The notes under the pieces: generated by a model | The model's database searches: none | What the model was told of the DNA's origin: nothing | The model's input: the letters and a program-made list of their open reading frames with translations, nothing else | Translations under genes and position numbers: made by a program | From: Panicum virgatum | Lineage: Eukaryota; Streptophyta; Magnoliopsida; Poales; Poaceae | NCBI RefSeq assembly: GCF_016808335.1 | Contig: NC_053149.1 | Coordinates: 55,977,922 to 56,041,921, forward strand | Direction: 5' to 3' | Length of the DNA stretch: 64,000 nucleotides | Shown here: one piece after another, positions 1 through 10,000 of the stretch | Numbering within the stretch: the stretch's first letter is position 1 | Layout of the letters: each line of letters opens with the position of its first letter

Positions 1-830
1 ACACGGTCAGCAATATTTTGTCCATTGTGGGACACATCAATAAGAACCAGACCAAGCACCCTCTTCTCTAGTTGCCAGTCAGAGTTTATGTAGTGAGCAA
101 CAACACTAATGTAATCCTCTTTGGCATTACCAGACCAAATGTCGGAGGTTAGACACACACAGTTAATAGAAGTAGTAAAAGTCTCAACAAGTTTAGCCTT
201 GCAATCAGTGAAGTACTTTAGTATGTCTCTAGAGGTGGTTTGCCTAGACACTTTAGTATATTTAGGATTGTGAGCATTTTTAATGTACTCGACAAAAGCC
301 TCAGATTCACCAAGAGAGATAGGAACATCTAGTCTAGCAATCAATCGAACAAGTTCAGTACGAGCGCGCATAGGACAGTAGTCCCAAGTACGCATACTAC
401 CATCAGAAGTAAAAGAGATTTGAGACTGAGACATGCGATCCTTTTCACGCTTCTTAACGCAAACTAAAATGTGCCGGGATAAGTGACCAGTGCCACCACT
501 AGAGAAACCAGAGTAGACCTTAGAGCAGTGAAGGCATCGAGCTCCATACCTGACCGTCTTACCATTGATTTCCTTGAATAGTTTCTCATAGTCAGCCCAG
601 ACAGGAGAGGTAGAGGGGCGTGGGCGCTTGGCGGTGTTACCGTCAGGTGCAGGTGGTTCCTCAACGTGTTCGCCGTCGCCGTCGACGGGAATAGCATCAT
701 CAGCGGTTGCGCCGAATAGGGCAGCGCGGTCCTCGTCCATGTTGTCCTCGTCGTCATCTCCGGCCAAGCCGCACAACCGCCGCTCCTCGTTCATGCCCAC
801 CTCCACCGTCTCTTCGTCAGATCCGGCCAT
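1..830 (-). CDS. hAT-family transposase, N-terminal part (runs off left edge)
   Basis: An open frame starts at the ATG whose complement ends at 830 and stays open to base 1, giving about 276 codons with no stop. After an acidic N-terminus comes a BED-type zinc finger (Trp about residue 90, then CLHC, then a His-x3-His pair) near residues 88-140. Further on the motif LTSDIWS matches the first catalytic aspartate region of the hAT RNase-H-like core, followed by the usual AHYINSDW-like strand. The C-terminal half, including the dimerisation region, lies outside the window. The intact frame suggests a recently active or domesticated copy, but the terminal repeat to its right argues for an ordinary transposon. 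hAT transposases cut and paste their element and make 8-bp target duplications. Family sure; activity unknown. Confidence 0.85.
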   Translation of the reverse strand, partial: MAGSDEETVEVGMNEERRLCGLAGDDDEDNMDEDRAALFGATADDAIPVDGDGEHVEEPPAPDGNTAKRPRPSTSPVWADYEKLFKEINGKTVRYGARCLHCSKVYSGFSSGGTGHLSRHILVCVKKREKDRMSQSQISFTSDGSMRTWDYCPMRARTELVRLIARLDVPISLGESEAFVEYIKNAHNPKYTKVSRQTTSRDILKYFTDCKAKLVETFTTSINCVCLTSDIWSGNAKEDYISVVAHYINSDWQLEKRVLGLVLIDVSHNGQNIADR

Positions 831-1781
831 GCTCAAGCGCCAGTGACCTGGTTCCTCAACAGCTACAATGCAACACAGAAAAGAACAGGGGTTAGGGTTA
901 AATCTTGGAGAAGAAACGGTACTGGATGACTGGATCTAGGATTAGGGTTAGGGTTTGGGACTTACCTTTGTAGCTGGAGCACCAGGTGCACCGGCGACGT
1001 GGATGAAGCACGGATCCAGCCCTCCGCTTCCGGCCCTGGTTCCTCAACGGATCCCTTCTACATCTACAGAAGAACTGAAGAAGTGAGTGAGAGTCTGAGA
1101 CTGAGAGAATAGGTACGAAAGGGAGAGGATTCGTTTCACTTACGCTAGATCCGGATCCGGAGCACCAGAGTTCGGCGGCGGCGATGGCGACGGAGATGAC
1201 GAGGAGGACGACAAGGAGATGAGGACGCTACATGGTCTGTGCGAGATCGAGATGATGGGTCTCCAAGGCCGTGCCGTCTGCTAGTGCCGGCACCAGGCCC
1301 CGGCCTCTCACCGGAGTTCAGGAAGACGAGGGGAGAGGCCGAGAGGCGAGGGTGAGAGATCAGAGACGAGAAGAGGGGCGAGGCGAGCGGCTGGCCGGCT
1401 GCCGGGGGGAGGAAATGAATCAGGGTTAGGGTTGGGAGGGAGGGCGGCCGGCGCCGGGGCTTATATAGCCCAGCCACCAACGGGCGGATCGACTCCCCAA
1501 CGGGACGATCCAACGGTCACCGGAGGCGCGGGGGGGAGGCTGCGGCGTGCCCATCGGGCCGCCTCCGTGCCTCACGGGCCGAGGCCGTGCCTCCCCGTGC
1601 CGCCGCTTCTGTCGGGCCGGGCCCGTGCTAGTGCCGTGGGCCTTGATCGCGGCCCAGGCCCGGCGCCTGGCACGGGCCCGGCACTAGCCCGCCTGCTCCC
1701 GGGCCGGACCGGGACAGTGCCGTGCTTTCTTGGGCCGGGCCCGTGCCGGCCCAACGGGCTCGGCCCAGTTGGCCAGCTATA
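1..1781 (-). mobile_element. hAT transposon, right-hand end with 5' part of its transposase gene
   Basis: The transposase frame is preceded by an untranslated leader (831-1450) that contains telomere-like GGGTTAGGGTT stretches. Beyond it, 1550-1781 is very GC-rich and repeats a GGGCCGGGCCCGTGC-type motif in both orientations, as expected for the subterminal sites bound by BED-finger transposases. Read on the minus strand, the end near 1781 begins TATAGCTGGCCAACTGGGCC, which resembles grass hAT termini. The other end lies outside the window, so the target duplication cannot be checked. Confidence 0.65.
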
Positions 1782-1806
1782 GGGGCGGTGCAGCCGTTGA
1801 CGGGGG

Positions 1807-2826
1807 TGTAAACCCGTCAACCGGCGGCTCCCGTGACAGGCTTGACTCGTGCAGGAACAGCTCAACCAGTCTTTTGGGTCGGATACGGCGCGGCCCACCA
1901 ACTAGCGCCGGCAGTTGTCTTCGCTGGTACGCCAACACGGCTGGAGTCCGACCTCCTGGAACACGTGACGACTTCCCGACCTAGCGCCCCGGGTCAGAGC
2001 CGTACCAGACAACATGGGCCGTGCGCTTTAAGATTGCCGCCCCGCGCTGACAGGCGTGCCGGTCAAGACAGACCCTGTACAGGCTCCACGACGCCTATTC
2101 CTCTTATCTTGCGGCGTAGACATAGGCTGCCGAGCTCTCTGATAGAGGGACATCACCGCAAGTGCGGGCCCCGCGACACTACGGGAGAGGGCGTCAACGG
2201 ACGTCCCCTTCCGCGCCGTAATGATGGTTGCCCCTACGCACCACTCCATTACGCCAGCGAGCGTGACCGGACGTCTCTCGCCGGATCTCGGTAAGGCACC
2301 TCTCACCGGGCGCGCTGCCCTACGGGCAGGGGCTACGCAAGGATGAGGTGAGGTAGCCCTGCAGATAAGGGGCGTTGACTCAGAGAATAAGACCGGAGAT
2401 GATCCCCGAGCGACCATTCGAGTGACCAAGCTGTCCCGACTGGTCGAGGATGGGACAACGCTTGGACAATCCGTTGCCCAAGAAAACTAGCCAGACTCAA
2501 GCCTCCCCACTCCTGACTGACTGAGTGGGCCTCAACGACTGATGAGGACGAAAGACTCCCAGACAGGGCCAAGACACAACGCTAGATATATGTAAATGGG
2601 GCCCTATCTTGGACTATAAAAGGGAAAGCCCCTCACGTAGGAAAGAGTTGGACTCCTAGAGGTTCGACACTGTTAGATTCATCTTGTAAGCTCCTCTCTA
2701 AACTTTAAGCACCCGGTCTCGAGAGCAACAGAGCAAAAACACCACCCCCAATACTGGACGTAGGGCATTTCCGGCCCAAACCAGTCTAAATTCTCGAGTC
2801 TTTGCGTGCTAGACCATATTCGATCA
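1807..2826 (+). mobile_element. Gypsy-type LTR fragment or solo LTR
   Basis: The stretch has the layout of a grass gypsy LTR: a GC-rich U3, a TATA box TATAAAAG at 2615-2622, then a short leader and a U5-like end containing GGGCATTTCCGGCCCAAACC. No gag-pol coding sequence follows or precedes it. The ends are approximate, since I found no clear target duplication. A second LTR is not visible in the window. Confidence 0.55.
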
Positions 2827-4024
2827 AGCGCAAAACAAACGAGCAATTTAGTAGTTTAGTAGTCGTCCATTTCCCGCCGCCACAGCCGTGTAGTGAGAGG
2901 ATGGGGGTGGGGACGGGACGGCGCGAATCCAGGGGCGGCGCCACTCGCCGGAACTGCTGACCCGGGAAGATGGGAGCAAAGGGAGAGGGAGTAGAGAGCA
3001 CGGGAGGAAAAACAGTCTCGCTTAACTCGGACACGGGGTTGGCAACGCGTACGAGAGAAGGGAGTTCACGTTGTTTCGTTGATTCTCAGTGCCGCCGCTT
3101 CGTACATAATCGAGAGATAATCAAAATATTTGAGTGGAATTCTCTTTTTCCCATCTAGAATCTGCTTATAAGCGAAAACAAACCGGCGCTTAAGCTAGTA
3201 GGAAAAGCGCTGCAGACCTGCAGTAGCCACGGAAATGGCGGTGTCTGAATTTCCAGGCCCATCATCCGCTATTCACCATTCTTTTTTTTTGAAATCTCTC
3301 ATCTGGATACAGCTGTAGCATCTGTTCGTATACAGACACATACCTACACCACACACACGCACACCTCACCACAAGTATACAACCAGACCTACAACTATAC
3401 ACAGATACCAAGACACGTCCTTAGAGAGATCACTAGAGTCATCGAGGCTCCGGCGACGGGCGCATCGCAGTCTCTTTGTGACTCCACACATTGAGAAGTT
3501 CATCTAAAATTATTTAGGGAACCTACTATTACCGGGTGCGAAATCCGCGTCGAACGGCGCTGGAACGCGGACGGCGGGCGCTCCACCGAGCGGACCCAGC
3601 CAACCGAGCACGCCTCGTTCGCTATTCACCATTCACCAAACCGAATGGCTGGCCTTGCAAAACGAGCCCATATTCAAACGAGCCCATGATGGCCTGTCAC
3701 GACTTTTCTACGGCAGGCCCGTTACGACCTCCATCCAATATGAAATGGACCAGAACATGAACAGAGTCATGAGACTAGACGAGGACGGCCAGGCAGAAGT
3801 ACCTGGCGCCTGCCGCCTGGCCACCGGCATGGCAGTCCGCGCGACACCGCCACCGGGCTCGCTGCCCAACCCCTCTTTCTTCCCGCCGGAAATCAATCTC
3901 TCTCTCCACCGGCCACCACCGCGATCCCCGAGCCGACCGTCCGCATCCAATGCGCGAAACCCTAGCCGCCGCCCCACGCCCTCACCAGCCACCGCCACCA
4001 TAAGTCCCCCGCTCCCCACCTCGC
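2827..4024. other. Intergenic upstream region of the ZDP gene
   Basis: No coding gene is seen. The last 150 bases before the first ZDP ATG are pyrimidine-rich (CTCTCTCTCCACC) and carry a telo-box-like AAACCCTAG at 3957-3965, consistent with a plant 5' leader. A short T run and CA-rich stretch sits at 3280-3400. No TATA box can be assigned with confidence. Confidence 0.4.
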
Positions 4025-7000
4025 ATGCTCGTCGCCCCCTTCTCCTCCCTATCCATTGCGCGGAACGCCGGCCGCCTCCGCTTTCTCCTCCCCGCTTCCG
4101 CTGCTCGCGTCGCCCGGCTCGCCATGTCGACCGCGCCGCAGGCGGCGGCGGCTGTCTCCGTCGAGTACGCCAAGTCGGGCCGCTCCACCTGCAAGGGGTG
4201 CAGCGGGGCCATCGCCTCCGGGGCGCTCCGCCTCGGCGCCTCCACGCCCGACCCGCGCGGCTTCGACGCCACCAAGTGGTACCACGTCGCCTGCTTCCCC
4301 TCCGACGCGTCCCACCCGCTCGGCCCCGTCGAGAGCATCAATGGATTTGACTCCATTAAGGTTCGCGCATTGGGTGGTCGGTTTTGTGCCGTTTGTAACC
4401 TCGTTCTGTATATTTTTTGGGCTAATGCGTGGCCTTTGGGGGCTGCAGGAAGCCGATCGCGAGGAATTGCATGAGCTAGTGAAGGTAATGCGTCCTTCAA
4501 TTGTTGAAACGGCTTTCACGTTTCTGCTATAGACCCCGACTTTGTGCCTTCTCCATGCTCAGTTTGGGTAATGTAGAACAGTTTCAATAAAATTTATGGT
4601 TAGTAAATGAATTTTATGGCGAGTAAAGGAGTGCTGTAAGTATAATTATGTTTTCCCCTAAAGGAATGCTGTAAGTAGAATTGATTTTCCTTTTCTAAAG
4701 GAACTCCATAAGTAGAATTGATTTTTTTAGTGGTTTCGCCCTGCATTATTTTTCCATCCCCTGCCAGCGTGCTTGTACGATGATGTGATATGATTGGATA
4801 GGCATGTTAAGTGTAGCGCATAATTCAAAATGCAAAAGATACCACAGCGATCTCTTGTCTGAGTGGAAGTAGGGAGTTAATTGCTTTTGTTTGTTTGTTT
4901 CCCCTGGTTTGCGATTACTGATTAGTGAATCACCATATATGATATGTGGATAGAAGAGATTAAATAGTTCGTAATATATTTTAGTTGCTATATATGTGAT
5001 CTATAATTGTTGGCATTTTTTAACAAACTCCTACAATCTACTAAATGATCAGGCAGGGCTCGGGCCTTTGTTTTTCCTATGTTCTTTTCTCGAATATAAA
5101 AGCTCCAATGATATTGGAACTACTCATTTTCAGAATCGTGCGAGAGACCTGACTGCAGAACCAAGTCCAAAGAAAGTAAAGACTCAGATGTCGTCCCCTG
5201 CAGAGGGGGGTGTCAGATAAGTGCAATTGTCTCTGTTGAGTATGCGAAATCTGGCCGCTCTACATGTAAAGCTGCAGTGATAATATTGCCAAAGGCGGCC
5301 CTCCGCCTTGGTGCCTCTTTTCATGATCCACGTGGCTTTGAAAATACCAAGTGGTACCATGTTGCGTGCTTCCCTACATCATCATACTCTGTATTTCCTG
5401 TGGAGAATCTGAAGGGTTTGATTCACTCGAGGTTTGTGCTTTTTATGTCGCAAGCTTTTGCATTTTGTTCTCATTATGTATACTAACTTTTGGATTTGGT
5501 GTGTATGTAGGATCATGATCGTGAGAAACTGCAGGAGTTAGTGGATGGTAGGGTAACAATTAGTCAATCATATAGCTTATTTAAATCAGGTGTCATTCAC
5601 TCATTCTTACATAGAAGTATTGTTGTCAGTCGTTACTAGTTTCTGTAAATATCGGATAGATGCGAGTCCATATTTTGCTACACATAAAAAGATCTCAACT
5701 GTAACTCTGGATTTGTAAAATGCTGCACCTATTTCACAGTTCCTTACAGATATCCCGTGCATTCAGTTACTATTTTCTGTGCCTTGTGATACGGAACCAC
5801 TCAATATGTGCTTTTTGGAAAATTCCACTGTGTTCATTTGCAGAATCAAAAGAGCCATTACAATGCAGCTGATCATTTGGATAAAGAAATGGTTAGACTT
5901 TGATTTGACATGAGCATTCTGCAGCTGACTCTATCATCCTATAGCACCTGTAACCTTCTGCATCACTTGATTTCTTCTAGGCTCAGAGCATAGGAGACTC
6001 TAGTGAAGTTACTGAAAAGAATCTGGAAGAAGTAAAGGTTAGTCACTGAATCACATGCACTAACCCCGGCTAACCTTTGATAGTACCTATAAAGAAGGCA
6101 CGCAGAAAAGAATGGTAAATGCGAACATAAGGTCATGTCTACTTTCAAATCGCTCTGCTTGTCCATCACAATATGTGCTAGATGAGACAAAACCAGTTAA
6201 GAAAATCAATAAATTGTTAGTGTTGTATAAGATATTTAAATTTCTATTGAAAATCTTGGCTTGATTTTCAGTTCAGTAATCAGAACAATTCCTTTACAGA
6301 ATTGTGATAATAAGTTACACAAGACAGTCAATCCATTGGATGAGCCTAGTCCAAAGAAAGTAAAGACTCACATGTCTTCATCCATGAAGGGGGTGTCTGA
6401 AAAGGCAAGTGTCTTGGTTGAGTATGCAAAGTCTGGCCGCTCCACCTGCAAGGGATGCAGTGAGAATATTGCCAAAGGCGTCCTCCGCCTCGGTGCTTCT
6501 GCTCATGACCCGCGCGGTTATGACAGCACCAAATGGTACCATGTTGCATGCTTCCCTACCTCATCATACCCCATATTTCCTGTGGAGAAGCTTAAAGCCC
6601 CCTTTGGATCGTAGGCGAAACGAAGGAAAACGTGTAGGAAAGTTTCCGGAGGATTAGCTGACGTCACCACGTCTTTGGATAGGCAGGAAAGCTTCCGGAG
6701 GAAAGGGTGGAGGAAAGGATTCGCTCTCACTGTGAACGGAGGAAACGAAACATCCGGTCCGAGCTCATGGTGTGGCGGAAGTCCGAGGTAAATCGCGGAG
6801 AGCCAAAGGGCAAAGAAAGGAAAGGAAAGCAACGGAAGAAAGTACAGGAACAATTCCTGCGCCTGGCGATTCCTATGTTTTTCCTGTCATTTCCCCGTGA
6901 TCCAAAGGGGCCCTAAGGGGTTTGATTCTATCAAGGTTGGTCCTTTGATATGTTTCAATCCTTTTGAATTTTATTCTACATATGGAGCCTAATATATAGA

Positions 7001-10000
7001 TTTTGGTTGCATGCAGAATAGTGACCGTGAGAAGTTGCTGGAGTTGGGTGAGGTAAATAATCGGTCACTCATAACTTTTATAAGCTGGGTGGTATCCTTG
7101 CTACTATTTGCGGGGTATGTCTACTTTTAGGTGATGGTTCTGTAGATAGGAAAAAGGTTGGTGCTTTTGGTGAACAAAGGAGAGGAAAAGAAAAGATCTT
7201 CATGCTGTTTGTTTTAAACAGAATGATTGGAGTAATAAAATGATGCTTGCACTTAGCTGTCTGTTTAATTTATCCTAAATATATGGTTTTTAGTTTGGGT
7301 AACTTCTGACTTGTTATCTTATGTTAGAGTTTTGTTTTGTTGTTTGCTAGTGAATTCTCAGTTTTTTTCACTGATCATTTTGCAGAATTACAAGAGAGAT
7401 GGCAATGCAGCTGATCAGTCGAGTGAGCCAAGCCTGAAGGAAGAAATGGTTGTCCTTTGAATCAACATGTACATCTTGTAGTTGATTCCAGCACCAATTC
7501 CTTACTTGATTTCATTTAGGTTGACAGCACGGGGATCTCTAAAGAAGGTGTTCAAAATAATCTGGAAGAAGTAAAGGTGACTTTCTATGCTTTTGGACTC
7601 TACCTAAACCATTGATGACACCTATAGAGGGAGCAAACACACAAATAAATAAATAAGTAAAATTGTCGAGGGAAAGGGCCAACTCTACTTTCATATGCGG
7701 ATATGCCTCCACTTGGCCACCACAACATTTATATCAACTAAAGCTTTAATCTATGTTTTTCAGAAGTTGTCAAAGTGTAGTAACTCCATATGTCGTTATA
7801 ATAATTTGCTCCTGGCATGGACTCAGTCTCACACCAGAAAATTCACATTCACTAGACTGATCATTTTCAATTGTAGCATTTGCATGTTTGTCATGTTTGA
7901 TCCTTCAATTCAAATTTAAATCGTCTTAATGTCTTTTGCTTGTTCGATGTGAATTTTTGTGGAGAACTTGAACTTGCATAGTTTAACCTACAGTCATCAT
8001 GTTTAGGCAAGTTAAGTATGATCATCTCATGAACCTAGGTTGGAATTTTGGTATTAATAGAAGATTAAATTAGACTACAAATATGGATCCATGTTAATAG
8101 CACCCATCTTTCTTTGCTTAGTTGTAATTAGAATCTCAGTAAAGTTCCTGGAGTTCATGTCATACCTTAGAAAGCACAAACATCGTTTAGGCTGTTCGCC
8201 AAATTTGAGCTTAGCTAAATTGGATATCATTTATATTTTTTTGAGGCTACCCCAATTGTTAAATTGCTGCAGCTAGGATGTCGAGATGATGATTAGCTCT
8301 TTAGAAATTGAAACATTAGAATTGTAGTTCACCTATCTTTGTGCATGCCCACTAAAATGTTTGTACATGTTACACAGCACACACGTGTCATTATGATATG
8401 AGTGGCAAATTATGAAGCACCAATTTTGAGAATTGCAAATCTAAACCTTGTTAAAAATTTCACTCCTGTAATGAATAGGAAAACAACCGTCATCTTTTCC
8501 TTAAAAATATCATTGCAATGCTCAACACCTGATTACTATTTTTTTTATTTTGTCTCCTGACAGTTGTCTGCAGGGAACAATAGAATACATCCAGTGATAT
8601 CCTTTTCAGTTTCTGATACCAATAAAGATTACAAGGTAGTTATATTATTCTTAGCTAGTCCCACTTTTGGCTGCTTCTGCTAAGTGATTGGGCTCCTTAT
8701 CACACCATTTTTGGCTGCTTCTGCTAAGCTCATGGTTTACTGAATTGCTACATGTGTTCCTTCCTGCTGTTTGTGGACATAGGGTGCTACACTTCCCACT
8801 CATTGGAGGGCTTTTGAGACAGTTATCTTCTGTGAACAGGTTTTTTGATATTTATGTCATACAATATTTCTGGTTATAAGGTCTAACGGACTTTTCAAGG
8901 AATAACTTTCTTCCGATTGTATGTCCAGGAAGATGGCCTTCATGCTTCAGCTAAGATTGCTGCATTTGATTTTGATGGGTGCCTTGCCAAAACTTCAGTG
9001 AGGATGTAAGATAACAATATTGTTTCATTCTAAATTATATTTTAGATGCTGGTGCAGTGGACATTATTGCCATTAATCAGTCTTCAACAGTGGAGATGTG
9101 TTTTAATTGCCTTGCTAATTACAACAACAACAACAACAGCATAGCTTTTTGTCCCAAGCAAGTTGGGTTAGGCTAGAGATGAAACCCAAAAGAAACAAAG
9201 GTCACGGTTTAGATATGTTGATAGCTAGTCTCCAAGCGCTCATATCCAAAGGTACCTCTTTAGAGATATTCCACTTCTTAAGGTCTCTCTTAACCAACTC
9301 GTCCCAAGTCAGTTTAGGTCTACCTCTACCCCTCTTTACATTATTGACCCGCTTTAGAACCCCACTACGCACCGGCGCCTCAGGAGGCCTCCGTTGGACA
9401 TGTCCAAATTATGATTGCCTTGCTAAATACAGTTTTAAATTATGATTGCAGTTCTACAAGTAGTGGTTAGAAGTTCTTCTAGGAGTTGGATATAATGGCA
9501 TTCTGTTATTTTGAATGAACTAAAACAGCATTCTTATCCTGTCATTTGTGATTTGTCTATAAGTTAGGACTATTTTGTAGAGCCTCCAGTTGAGAGGCAG
9601 CCCACCCAGGGTCGAACTTCAGTGCTTGCAGTCGTATATCGTGTAACTACCTCTCTTAAGGAAGTGATGATAGGTAGATTCTTACGTTTTTGGAGTTGGC
9701 AGTTGGCCAAGTTTTCTTTTTTACCACTTTGTGTAAGATAGACTATCAATAAATCTTGCCATGTAGCACTATGCCTTAAAAAATGCAAACACCATTACAG
9801 CGGAAACTTTCATCTTTTTCAAACTGAGGCCAACTCCCCATTTCCATTTCATTAACGGAAATACAAAGCATCTTACAAGAAGAACAAGAGAGGGGGATAG
9901 GCAGAAGGGGGAGGGGGGGGGGGGTGGGGGGGGTCACCAGATGAGGGGGTAAGGGCTGCACTCCAGCCTGATTTTCAGGCCAGCAAACGTCCAACTATGG

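Noticed and set aside
891..960. Telomeric repeat tract
   Set aside because: Only a few GGGTTAGGGTT-like units in the leader of the hAT gene; too short and imperfect for an interstitial telomere array.
2539..2553. CTGATGA-GGAC-GAAA string resembling a hammerhead ribozyme core in the LTR
   Set aside because: Stem II would be a single base pair, and I could not find partner strands for stems I and III within about 200 bases, so it is probably chance.
3655..4350. 231-codon frame upstream of and over ZDP exon 1
   Set aside because: It is in another frame from the conserved zinc finger and reads as Pro/Arg-rich low complexity.
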